A stretch of DNA of 64,000 nucleotides, from contig NZ_JABBFO010000005.1 of the NCBI RefSeq assembly GCF_018494035.1, positions 62,001-126,000 on the forward strand, read 5' to 3'. Below the pieces are notes generated by a model. That model saw only the letters and a list, made by a program, of their open reading frames with translations. It was not told where the DNA came from and made no database searches. Numbering within the stretch: the first letter of the stretch is position 1; each line of letters begins with the position of its first letter. Position numbers and translations under genes: made by a program. The DNA is from Rosenbergiella australiborealis (lineage in GTDB: Bacteria > Pseudomonadota > Gammaproteobacteria > Enterobacterales > Enterobacteriaceae). Shown here one piece after another: positions 26,342-34,832 of this stretch.

Positions 26342-27973
26342 ATGTCAGAACAATATAGTGCAGATGTTGTCGTTGTTGGCGCAGGGATCTGCGGAGGCAC
26401 CGTTGCCAAAGAGTTAGCTGAAGCCGGGTTATCGGTATTAGTGCTTGATGCAGGCCCGCGTTGGGAACGCGGCGAAGTGGTGGAAAACTGGCGCAATATG
26501 CCGCCTGTCAATAAGTCAGAATCAGACTATGCAACGCCCTATCCGGACCAACCTTGGTCGGTGCATCCACAGCTTAATCCTTATAATAATTATCCCGAAG
26601 TCTCCGGCCCGGATGCCAGTGCTTTTCGTCAAGGAATGATTAAAGGAATCGGCGGGACAACCTGGCACTGGGCAGCGTCCTGCTGGCGTTTTCTTCCCGC
26701 AGATATGCAATTAAAAAGTACCTACGGTGTTGGCCGTGATTGGGCCGTAACTTACGATGAGCTGGAAGATTACTATTATCGTGCGGAAGTCCTGATTGGC
26801 GTTAATGGTCCCAACGATACCTCTCTAAAATATGTCGCTCCTCGTAAAAAACCCTTTCCGATGGAGCCGATGCCTTATGGCCCCGCCGATCGCCGCTTTA
26901 CCGAAGTTGTGGCCCAAGCAGGTTATTGTAATACGCCTGTGCCACAAGGACGGAACAGCCGCCCTTACGACGGTCGCCCACAGTGCTGTGGTAACAATAA
27001 CTGTATGCCGATTTGTCCAATCGGTGCAATGTATAATGGGATACACAGCGTTATTAAAGCTGAGAATGCCGGTGCAAAATTTATTGCCAATGCTGTGGTT
27101 TATCGTATTGATACTGATAAAGATAACACGATCACCGCCATGCACTATTACGACCCGGATAAAATTTCCCATACCGTAACGGCAAAAACCTTTGTTTTAG
27201 CCGGTAATGGAATTGAAACTCCCAAACTATTACTGCTAGCTGCCAACGACAATAATCCTAATGGGATCGCGAATAGTTCCGGTCAAGTAGGTCGTAATAT
27301 GATGGATCACCCGGGGATCTTAATGAGCTTCCAATCGGCCGAGCCGATCTGGACAGGGGGAGGATCCGTGCAAATGAGTTCGATCACTAACTTCCGAGAT
27401 GGTGATTTCCGCCGCGACCATTCCGCTATTCAAATTGGTATGAACAACACTTCACAAAACCATAAAGCAGGGGTGAAAGCCTTACAAATGGGCTTAGTGG
27501 GCAAAAAATTGGATGCAGAGATCCGTCGTCGTGCCGCTTGTGGTATGGATATTTACGTTAACCACGACGTACTGGCTAATCCAGATAATCGCCTTACTCT
27601 CAGTACCGAACGAAAAGATAAACTCGGCATTCCTTATCCGCATGTCACTTATGATGTTGGTGATTATGTGCGTCGGTCCGCGGTTTTCTCACGCCAGCAT
27701 TTAATGAATATCGCAAAATTATTTGGTGCGACCGAAATTGAAATGACACCTTGGTTTAACCCTAATAACCATATTATGGGAGGCACCATTATGGGCCATG
27801 ATCCAAAGGACTCAGTCGTGGATAAGTGGATGCGTACTCACGATCATAAAAATCTTTATATCGCATCGGGTGGGGCTATGGCCGCAGCCGGTACCGTTAA
27901 CTCAACATTGAGTATGGTTGCCCTTTCTTTACGGGCATGCGATAGCATTAAACAAGAGATGCTGCATAGCTAA
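26342..27973 (+). CDS. FAD-dependent membrane sugar dehydrogenase, large GMC-family subunit
   Basis: A 543-residue periplasmic flavoprotein. The Rossmann FAD motif VVVGAGICGGTVAKELAEAG is at the N-terminus. GGTTWHWAASCWRF and VGRDWAVTYDELE follow. A four-Cys cluster, CCGNNNCMPICPIGAMYNG (about residues 218-236), matches the 3Fe-4S site of Burkholderia FAD-glucose dehydrogenase. The C-terminal active-site His (NNHIMGGTIMG) and GTVNSTLSMVALSLR close the GMC fold. Length is closer to FAD-glucose/fructose/sorbitol dehydrogenases (about 540) than to gluconate dehydrogenase (about 600). It oxidises a sugar or sugar acid at the periplasmic face; glucose, gluconate or sorbitol are candidates. Confidence 0.9.
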   Translation: MSEQYSADVVVVGAGICGGTVAKELAEAGLSVLVLDAGPRWERGEVVENWRNMPPVNKSESDYATPYPDQPWSVHPQLNPYNNYPEVSGPDASAFRQGMIKGIGGTTWHWAASCWRFLPADMQLKSTYGVGRDWAVTYDELEDYYYRAEVLIGVNGPNDTSLKYVAPRKKPFPMEPMPYGPADRRFTEVVAQAGYCNTPVPQGRNSRPYDGRPQCCGNNNCMPICPIGAMYNGIHSVIKAENAGAKFIANAVVYRIDTDKDNTITAMHYYDPDKISHTVTAKTFVLAGNGIETPKLLLLAANDNNPNGIANSSGQVGRNMMDHPGILMSFQSAEPIWTGGGSVQMSSITNFRDGDFRRDHSAIQIGMNNTSQNHKAGVKALQMGLVGKKLDAEIRRRAACGMDIYVNHDVLANPDNRLTLSTERKDKLGIPYPHVTYDVGDYVRRSAVFSRQHLMNIAKLFGATEIEMTPWFNPNNHIMGGTIMGHDPKDSVVDKWMRTHDHKNLYIASGGAMAAAGTVNSTLSMVALSLRACDSIKQEMLHS

Positions 27974-27980
27974 AACGATA

Positions 27981-28005
27981 AACCGGCCAATAACGGCCGG
28001 TTTTT
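27981..28005 (+). terminator. Rho-independent terminator after the sugar dehydrogenase operon
   Basis: Stem AACCGGCC / GGCCGGTT with a six-base loop, followed by T residues, eight bases after the stop of the FAD subunit gene. Confidence 0.93.
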
Positions 28006-28119
28006 ATCTGAAGTATAATCTTAGGTTAGAGAATATTTATTTGATTGCCAATATGGGAGTCGATGATGCCTTATTTAAATCGTTCAATAAAAACCCACTG
28101 CTAAGTATATTTATATTTT

Positions 28120-29046
28120 TCATAAATAAACGAAATTAAGATTAACGATAGAACGTACATTTCCGGCTGTTATTCTCGTCGTTCCCAGTTGATTATACCT
28201 TGCGCTCAAACCTAAATCAGTACCTGATGTACCCACAGTACCTATAGTTTGTTGGGTATTGACCGGCAAAACGCTTCCATTTCTGAGCAATTGAACCCCG
28301 ACACCATGAGCGGCGCCAGAATCGTTATTACTCTCCAATGTATTAACAAATGTTGATCCATCCGTTCCCGTAGTCCCATATATATAAAAACCCAATCGTT
28401 GATTTGAGGAACACGTCACTTTTAAAGGAATCGATTGCGTTCCTGGATAATTAGGGAGTTGTGCTGAAATCGTCGTGTTGTCTACCGAACATGATGGCAC
28501 AATAAAATTGATGAGAGATAAAGAGTAAATATTCCATGTGAAATTAACAGAATCACTATTTCTATTATTTTGCTGATTCATCACAATTGAGGCTATTTTT
28601 GAACGGTAAGTTATCACCGTGTTAGTTGAAGAACTTTGTATCGGTGTGAGTGATAGTTGAATCGGTATAGCTATATTCTTTAACGAGGGTAAATCAATTT
28701 TATTTGATGATGTAGAACTGAACGGAATAGGGTAACTATTACCATTAAAATTTATTGTTCCTGTAAATCCATTTAATGCACCATTGAATGTAGTTCCTTG
28801 TACTAATCTTAATTGATCGGTCCAATTGGAATCTCCTGAATCATTTTTACAAGTCACATACTGTGATAAATCAATACTTAAAATAGTATTACTATAAATA
28901 GATGAGGGTAACGTTATATAGACAGAGGCAGTACCTCCGCTCCACGAAAGGGTTTGCCCACTTGTTGTTACACAGGTAAAAGCAAAACTGAAGGGTGTCC
29001 ATAAGAAGAGCAATGGAAGAAGAAAAATTTTTATTCGGCCGTTCAT
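28120..29046 (-). CDS. FimH-like two-domain fimbrial tip adhesin, orphan
   Basis: A 308-residue secreted adhesin resembling FimH over its whole length (300 aa in E. coli). A 22-residue signal peptide is predicted to leave Phe as residue 1, and mature numbering then matches FimH exactly to residue 47: Phe1, Cys3, Cys44, Asn46, Asp47. The lectin-pocket equivalents Asp (WTDQL), Gln, Asn and Asp (NQQNNRNSD) are kept, but Tyr48, Tyr137 and Phe142 of FimH become Ser, Arg and Val. The C-terminal half is a pilin domain (VPSCSVDNTTI ... NVRSIVNLNFVY) built to accept a donor strand. No chaperone, usher or major pilin gene is present within 20 kb on either side. The gene is AT-rich, suggesting transfer. 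Confidence 0.88.
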   Translation of the reverse strand: MNGRIKIFLLPLLFLWTPFSFAFTCVTTSGQTLSWSGGTASVYITLPSSIYSNTILSIDLSQYVTCKNDSGDSNWTDQLRLVQGTTFNGALNGFTGTINFNGNSYPIPFSSTSSNKIDLPSLKNIAIPIQLSLTPIQSSSTNTVITYRSKIASIVMNQQNNRNSDSVNFTWNIYSLSLINFIVPSCSVDNTTISAQLPNYPGTQSIPLKVTCSSNQRLGFYIYGTTGTDGSTFVNTLESNNDSGAAHGVGVQLLRNGSVLPVNTQQTIGTVGTSGTDLGLSARYNQLGTTRITAGNVRSIVNLNFVYL

Positions 29047-29200
29047 GTCGCACCTCGATTTATGACAGGCTAAGTATTTTACGATAAAAAATTAGCACTA
29101 TTATCAAGGATTTTAGCCAATCATTTATAAAATTACTATTTATTTTATTACCAATATATCTTGCACCACGGTTATTGAGTAAAAATTATTTTCCTTATAA

Positions 29201-29243
29201 AAATAAATGGTTTTCAAATTAATTATTTGAAACCATTTATTTT
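29201..29243 (-). terminator. Long AT-rich hairpin after the M20 hydrolase gene
   Basis: About 18 paired bases with a single-base bulge (AAATAAATGGTTT... against AAACCATTTATTT), located 53 bases beyond the M20 gene stop on the minus strand and followed by T residues on that strand. It probably ends the M20 transcript and separates it from the adhesin gene. Confidence 0.65.
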
Positions 29244-29295
29244 ATTATCGAGGGGAAAATTGAGCAATATTTATGCCGTATAGCTGATTAGCTGA

Positions 29296-30546
29296 TTAGC
29301 GGACAGCTGACCAGGTTAATGCTGCGACAACCATCGCCTCTAACCCCGCTTGTATCGTCTCTTCCAAATGAAGCGTAAATTGTGAAGAGTGGTTAGCAGG
29401 GATCGTTTCAATGGCCCCGGCTTTTTCCGCTTTTAGCCAGACTTGCGGGTCGGTTCCACCGATAAACCAAAATACATAAGGTACCTGCCAATGGCGACCA
29501 AACTGGCTAAAATCCTCACTGGCAGTGGCCGGTTGTGTCTCAAAACAGCGCTCACCAAAATGGGCGATAAATTGTTCACTCAAACGTTCAGTGGCTTGCT
29601 GATCGTTAACGGTCACCGGATAGCTATCAATAAATTCAATCTCCGGATCGCCCGCTCCCGAAGCATGGCTTTCGCAACAACAGATCCGTTTCACTGAACG
29701 GATCATCTTGTCACGCACCGTATCTTTATAACTACGCATATTCAGTTTCAAAATCGCATCGTCAGGAATGATATTTTCTTTCGTTCCGGCTTGGATAGAA
29801 CCAATAGTGAGTACTGCGCTATCCAACGGAGCCGTTTCACGCGACACAATGGTTTGTAATCGTACGGCCGAATAGGCTGCAATCATAACGGGATCGATCG
29901 CATTTTGCGGCATCGAACCATGAGCCCCCTTCCCGTGAAACTTAATATGCACACTGTCTCCAGCGGAAAGAATAGCGCCAGCCCGATACCCCACCGTACC
30001 GGCCTTCCCCACCATAACGTGCTGACCGAGGATAATATCCGGTTTAGGAAAATCGTCTTTCATATCCGCAATCATCGCCAAAGCCCCCTGACCAATCTCC
30101 TCGCCCGGCTGAAAAACGACCATCAGCGTTCCATGCCATAACGAACGGTGATCAGCCAATAATTCGGCCGCCCCCATTAACCACGCGACATGCAAGTCAT
30201 GGCCACACATATGAGAAACCGGTGTTTTCGACCCATCTGGCATTTCACCGATGGCTTGGCTGGCATAGGGTAAGCCCGTTTTTTCCGCCATAGGTAACGC
30301 ATCCATATCTGCGCGCAGCATAACCACTGGCCCTGAACCATTCTTCAATATCCCAACGACCCCCGTGGTGCCTAAGCCTTCACTCACTTCATAACCGAGG
30401 GTCTTAAGATGATCAGCCGCGATGCTGGCCGTACGAAATTCTTGCATGGAAAGTTCAGGATGCTGATGCAGATCCTTATAAATTGCGGCGAGTTTAGGTA
30501 ACAGGGCGTCAATTTCCGGACCTAACTGCTTAAGTGTCGTTGTCAT
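29296..30546 (-). CDS. M20D family amidohydrolase / metallopeptidase
   Basis: A 416-residue cytoplasmic metal-dependent amidohydrolase of the HipO/AbgB/IAA-amino-acid hydrolase type. It shows LHQHPELSMQEF, MRADMDALPM (first metal Asp), HMCGHDLHVAWLMGAAELL (metal ligands), QPGEEIGQGALAMI (catalytic Glu pair), a dimerisation domain (GKGAHGSMPQNAIDPV) and the final ligand region ASEDFSQFG. These enzymes remove acyl or amino groups from N-acyl amino acids, hippurate or related conjugates; the substrate is open. I chose the ATG at 30546, which has GAGAGG five bases before it, rather than the in-frame TTG at 30606. The OprD porin gene upstream on the same strand may supply substrate uptake. Confidence 0.88.
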   Translation of the reverse strand: MTTTLKQLGPEIDALLPKLAAIYKDLHQHPELSMQEFRTASIAADHLKTLGYEVSEGLGTTGVVGILKNGSGPVVMLRADMDALPMAEKTGLPYASQAIGEMPDGSKTPVSHMCGHDLHVAWLMGAAELLADHRSLWHGTLMVVFQPGEEIGQGALAMIADMKDDFPKPDIILGQHVMVGKAGTVGYRAGAILSAGDSVHIKFHGKGAHGSMPQNAIDPVMIAAYSAVRLQTIVSRETAPLDSAVLTIGSIQAGTKENIIPDDAILKLNMRSYKDTVRDKMIRSVKRICCCESHASGAGDPEIEFIDSYPVTVNDQQATERLSEQFIAHFGERCFETQPATASEDFSQFGRHWQVPYVFWFIGGTDPQVWLKAEKAGAIETIPANHSSQFTLHLEETIQAGLEAMVVAALTWSAVR

Positions 30547-30736
30547 AATGGCCTCTCGATAATAGATAATCCGTTTTACTGCGATCGAGGCACTAGAGTG
30601 TGACAATTTTTGCGCAAGTATATTGCTGTGGGATAATTTATCCGTGTTTTAGCACGTAATACTTAAGCAATGGGGAGAATAAAGCGAAGGGGTGGGCTGC
30701 AAGCTGGGCCACCGTAAAAACGATGACCCGATCCAA

Positions 30737-32008
30737 TTAGAAAATAGACAGTGGGTATTGCGCGATGATCCGGAACTCATTACCCCCTAAGTTATAACCA
30801 GAGGCATCTGAAGAGACACGTAAGACGGAATAACGTAACCCTATACGAAGGTTTTTGGCGAAACCAGCAGGCACTTTATACTGAACTTGGTTAAAGAATT
30901 CATGCTCGTGACCGTTGCTCGATGCTGAGGTTTTAATATTATCACCGCGGACATAAGCCACGTCATAACGCAGACCTTCAACACCTAAACCAGACAGATC
31001 CAAGGAGTACGCCGCTTGCCATGAACGCTCATCTTGACCGTTGAAGTCTGACCAATAGGAGTTAGCGACCCAAATCGTGTTACCACCGTCACCCAGTCCA
31101 CCGCGATTACGATAACCGCCATACATATAGCCAGTGCTGCCACTGTTCTGCTGATAAGCAATTTTAAAGGTATGAATATCGTAGACGTAACTGGCCGCTA
31201 AACTCCAAATAGTATTACTGCGTCCACTATTCAGTTTTTCTGCATAGGTTTTGTCTAAACGCGTATTATAGCCGTTGAAATCCCAAATCATCTTTTGCTT
31301 TTCAGTAAAAGGCTGGGTGTAGGTAAAGCCTAAATATTGCTTATTGTCGACATCTTGGTTATGCGACGCATAGGCTGAAGCTGTAAACTGGTCATTGAAG
31401 ACGTATTTCGCGCCACCAAAAGTAATGGAATCTAGCCCGGTATTGTGGCTTTCAGCACTTTTGCGCTGCTCTGCAGTGAAATAACCACCGCTAATATCCA
31501 GACCATCAATCTCTTGTGAGTCTAGCATCACACCGGTATAGGTTTCGGCGAGCAGACGTGAGCTATCAGAGGTTAAAATAGGGAGTGTGGGCCGTTGTGT
31601 GCCATAGCTCAATACGGTATTCGAGACGCGCATTTTTGCCGTCGCACCGAATTTCACTAAATCTGATTTAGCACGACCGTCGCTATCTTGCGCGAAGAAG
31701 TCGATCCCGCCCGCGCCACTGCGTCCGCGGCCACCATCTAGGCGCACGGCATATTGCCCTATCGCATCAACGCCAAAGCCGACAACACCTTGTGTAAAAC
31801 CTGAACTATAGGTACCGATAAAAGCCTGGCCCCACTCGCGACGCGTGCGAACGCCGTCATCTTTATAGTTACGGTTAAACATCGCATTCTTGATAAGAAG
31901 ATCCAGGTGGCTATCTTCGATAAAACCGTTACTTTCCTGTTGAGATGCTGCAAAAGCGGGCTGGGCAACCAACAACGCTAAAAATGAGAAAGAAAAAACC
32001 TTATTCAC
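30737..32008 (-). CDS. OprD family outer membrane porin
   Basis: A 423-residue outer-membrane beta-barrel with a signal peptide ending at AFA (about residue 20). The OprD signature start is present (GFIEDSHLDLLIKNAMFNRNYKD ... RTRREWGQAFIGTYSSGFTQG), then many alternating strands, and the C-terminus ends in aromatic Phe (YPLSIF), the BAM-complex targeting end. OprD channels let small carboxylates or basic amino acids and dipeptides cross the outer membrane. It lies upstream of, and in the same direction as, the M20 hydrolase (190 bases apart), with which it may share a substrate class. Confidence 0.9.
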   Translation of the reverse strand: MNKVFSFSFLALLVAQPAFAASQQESNGFIEDSHLDLLIKNAMFNRNYKDDGVRTRREWGQAFIGTYSSGFTQGVVGFGVDAIGQYAVRLDGGRGRSGAGGIDFFAQDSDGRAKSDLVKFGATAKMRVSNTVLSYGTQRPTLPILTSDSSRLLAETYTGVMLDSQEIDGLDISGGYFTAEQRKSAESHNTGLDSITFGGAKYVFNDQFTASAYASHNQDVDNKQYLGFTYTQPFTEKQKMIWDFNGYNTRLDKTYAEKLNSGRSNTIWSLAASYVYDIHTFKIAYQQNSGSTGYMYGGYRNRGGLGDGGNTIWVANSYWSDFNGQDERSWQAAYSLDLSGLGVEGLRYDVAYVRGDNIKTSASSNGHEHEFFNQVQYKVPAGFAKNLRIGLRYSVLRVSSDASGYNLGGNEFRIIAQYPLSIF

Positions 32009-32401
32009 TGTGTCTGCCTATAATGTAAATTTATATGAATTTTTATACATAACTTGTTACTTACCTTGACAATCTACCATTGTTAGTTGTTTTTTTAAAA
32101 TTATTACGTTCAATTATTTTTACGCTACGTGGATATGCCCGGTGTGAGCTAACCCAAAGACAGAGGGACGATGAGCATATCCGCCGTCAACAGTGAACCG
32201 GTTAAGTGAGTCTAGGGAATGACATAGGAATAACAGCATTGAAAGAGCTTAGAGAGCAGGCGAAACAGATCGTCGATGTTGAATGGCTAACAGAGGGCTA
32301 CTGACTCGGTAAGTGACGTGGCGTTCTGTGATAGCTTGGCGGGGAGCCACTAATAAGCGTTAGTCAGATAAATCAGCCCCCAACGGGGGCTGATTACGCT
32401 T
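32009..32401. other. Intergenic region between the OprD gene and the ABC transporter genes
   Basis: Holds the upstream region of oprD (AT-rich, 32015-32110) and the end of the amino acid ABC operon. No coding region or recognisable RNA seen between 32110 and 32370. Confidence 0.5.
32371..32395 (-). terminator. Strong hairpin after the amino acid ABC transporter operon
   Basis: Perfect 11-base-pair stem (AATCAGCCCCC / GGGGGCTGATT) with a three-base loop, seven bases beyond the stop of the binding-protein gene on the minus strand. The T-run is short (TT then TATC). Confidence 0.75.
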
Positions 32402-33172
32402 TTAGTGTGAAACATCAGCACCGAAGTATTTTTCAGAAATTTTCTGATAGGTGCCATCTTTCTTCAACTGTGCCAACGCTGTATTGATAGCACTTTGTAA
32501 TGAAGTATCTTCTTTTCTAATCAATACCGCAGAGCTGTTCGCATCACTGTCTGACGCGACAACTTTCACCGGAGCATCAGGGCGATGCTTTTTAAAATCA
32601 AGGTAAGAGAGGCTATCATTAACGGTTGCATCTGCGCGTCCCTGCACAACTAAGTCTACAGATTGACTGAAGCCGTCAGTATTGACGAGCTGTCCACCAT
32701 AATGACGAGCGATTTGTGCATAATTACTGGTCAGTGATTGTGCGGTGGTTTTGCCTTTCAAATCGTCAAATTGATGAATGGTGTTGTTATCACTCTTCAC
32801 GATTAATACGGCCTTAGAAACAATATAGGGTGAAGAGAATATATATTTTTTCTGACGCTCAGGGCTGATCCCAACTTCGTTCATCACCACGTCATAACGT
32901 TTTGCATCTAATCCGGCAATCAGACCATCCCACTTCCCTTCAACAAACACCGGTTTCACCTTGAGCTGCTTAGCAATTGCTTCGCCTATCTCGACATCAA
33001 AGCCGGTTAAATCGCCCGAAATAGTATGGTAGGTGAATGGTGCATAGGTCCCTTCAGTACCAATTTTCAGTTGGCCAGAAGCCTTCACGTTAGCCAGAGT
33101 ATCGGCCATTGCGGAACCCGCAAAACCGAGAGGGAGTAACATTGCGAGTAACGCCAAATAATTTTTTTTCAT
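32402..33172 (-). CDS. Periplasmic polar amino acid binding protein (ABC transporter)
   Basis: A 256-residue SBP_bac_3 family protein with a signal peptide ending at AMA (about residue 23). The ligand-binding core has LKIGTEGTYAPFTYH, GFDVEIGEAIAKQL, WDGLIAGLDAKRYDVVMN and the hinge SYLDF. It resembles the cystine/polar amino acid binders FliY/TcyA and YxeM by eye, so cystine or a similar amino acid is a reasonable guess. Last gene of the permease-ATPase-binding protein operon. Confidence 0.88.
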   Translation of the reverse strand: MKKNYLALLAMLLPLGFAGSAMADTLANVKASGQLKIGTEGTYAPFTYHTISGDLTGFDVEIGEAIAKQLKVKPVFVEGKWDGLIAGLDAKRYDVVMNEVGISPERQKKYIFSSPYIVSKAVLIVKSDNNTIHQFDDLKGKTTAQSLTSNYAQIARHYGGQLVNTDGFSQSVDLVVQGRADATVNDSLSYLDFKKHRPDAPVKVVASDSDANSSAVLIRKEDTSLQSAINTALAQLKKDGTYQKISEKYFGADVSH

Positions 33173-33189
33173 GGGATTTCCTGGTCAAG

Positions 33190-33954
33190 TTAAAGGGGGT
33201 TCACGGTAGGTAGCCCAGCCGTTAAGGTGGCGATATACTTCGCCGTACGTGCTTTTTGTGGCGAGTGAAAGAGGGTCGCCGAATCACCGGTTTCCACAAT
33301 TTCTCCAGCTTCGAGAAAAATCGTTTGGTTCGCAACCGAAGCGGCTAAACGAAGATCGTGTGTCGCCATCAACATAGTTGTGCCTTCATCAGCAAGCTGG
33401 CGTAATACCGCAACCACTTCTGCGGCAAGCTCAGGGTCAAGCGCCGATGTCGGTTCATCACACAACAGGACTTTTGGCGAAGGTGCCAATGCCCGTGCGA
33501 TGGCAACACGCTGCTGCTGCCCCCCTGATAACGTTGCCGGTAAAACATTCCGCTTATGGGCAAGTCCGACCTTTTCCAGTAATTGCTCCGCGCGCGCGAT
33601 GGCCTCAGCCTTCGGCATACGGTGGACAATTAGCAATCCTTCGGTGATATTTTCCAGTACGGTCTTATGTGGAAATAAGGAGAAATTTTGGAAGACCATT
33701 CCGGTTTGACGGCTAATCTTCATTATGTCCCGAGTACGTGGCGGCTTTTGACCAAATACCAATTGTTCTTGATCTAATTGCATCTGCCCCGATTGCGGAA
33801 TTTCCAGTAAATTTACGCAACGCAATAGGGTGCTTTTTCCACTCCCCGAAGGGCCAATCAATGCGGTGACTGAGCCTCGAGGTAGCGTTAGGCTAATCTC
33901 TTTCAGGACATGATGGTCGTGAAAGTATTTGTTGATCCCTTGTAGAGAAATCAT
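33190..33954 (-). CDS. Amino acid ABC transporter ATP-binding protein
   Basis: A 254-residue ATPase of the polar amino acid uptake subfamily (GlnQ/TcyC/TcyN type). Walker A is GPSGSGKSTLLR, Q-loop is MVFQNFSLFPH, the signature is LSGGQQQRVAIARAL and Walker B is VLLCDEPTSALDPEL, with the H-loop MATHDLRLA. It is flanked by the permease gene (stop-start gap of four bases) and the binding-protein gene. Confidence 0.93.
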   Translation of the reverse strand: MISLQGINKYFHDHHVLKEISLTLPRGSVTALIGPSGSGKSTLLRCVNLLEIPQSGQMQLDQEQLVFGQKPPRTRDIMKISRQTGMVFQNFSLFPHKTVLENITEGLLIVHRMPKAEAIARAEQLLEKVGLAHKRNVLPATLSGGQQQRVAIARALAPSPKVLLCDEPTSALDPELAAEVVAVLRQLADEGTTMLMATHDLRLAASVANQTIFLEAGEIVETGDSATLFHSPQKARTAKYIATLTAGLPTVNPL

Positions 33955-33958
33955 CTCG

Positions 33959-34672
33959 CTATACTCCTGTCACGGTTTCACGTGAGAAATGCTTTTCTAG
34001 CTTATTTTGTAAGGCCGACAAAATAGTGTTGAAAAACAGATAAATTAGCGCGGCTTCAATATAAAGGATCATCGGTTGATAAGTGACCGCTGCAATCCGC
34101 TGCGCTTGCAAAAACATCTCAGGAACGGTGATCACCGAGGCTAAAGAAGTATCCTTTACTAAAGAAATAAAGGTATTCGATAATGGAGGAACGGCAATTC
34201 TTGCCGCTTGCGGCAGAATGATACGTATCAGTGCTTGACGCGAACTCATTCCGATGGAATGTGCGGCTTCCCACTGACTGACCGGCACCGATTTGATGGT
34301 GGCGCGAATGATTTCTGAAGAGTAAGCCCCAATATTTAGCGTAAAACCAATGACTGCGGCAGGAAATGCAGAAATGGTCACCCCAACACTCGGCAGTGCG
34401 TAAAAAATCAAAAACAGTTGAACTAATAGAGGGGTACCACGGAATAGCCACACGTAGAAACGCACAATATATTGTAATGGCTTTGGCCCATAAAGACGGG
34501 CAAGCGCGATTAAGAAACCGAGCGTTAAACCCAGTACAAAAGAGACCAAGGTCAAGGGTATGGTGAAAGTCAGTCCGGCATGCAGCATCGGCCAAAATGA
34601 TTCCACGACGAGATTCAGCCAATCTGGCACAGTCCACCTTCCATAGAATACGTTAAGTAAAATTGATGACAT
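33959..34672 (-). CDS. Amino acid ABC transporter permease
   Basis: A 237-residue inner-membrane permease of the His/Glu/Gln/Arg type (HisM family). It has about five membrane segments and the EAA motif region EAAHSIGMSSRQALIRIILPQAARIAVPPL that docks on the ATPase. The extended N-terminus FYGRWTVPDWLNLVVESFWPML is typical of the FliY-associated permeases. First gene of the three-gene operon. Only one permease is encoded, so a homodimer is expected. Confidence 0.92.
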   Translation of the reverse strand: MSSILLNVFYGRWTVPDWLNLVVESFWPMLHAGLTFTIPLTLVSFVLGLTLGFLIALARLYGPKPLQYIVRFYVWLFRGTPLLVQLFLIFYALPSVGVTISAFPAAVIGFTLNIGAYSSEIIRATIKSVPVSQWEAAHSIGMSSRQALIRIILPQAARIAVPPLSNTFISLVKDTSLASVITVPEMFLQAQRIAAVTYQPMILYIEAALIYLFFNTILSALQNKLEKHFSRETVTGV

Positions 34673-34832
34673 CAGCGATGATCACTCCCTCTATTTTAGG
34701 CAGGAAATAGAAAGAGCGAAATATCATTTAGATATTGATTTAGAACCGAAGTTAACCGTCTATGCTTTTTTTCGATAATTGGGTGAAAAATTACTCAATA
34801 CAGGATAACTATCCCGCTACGGATCGCCCTCA

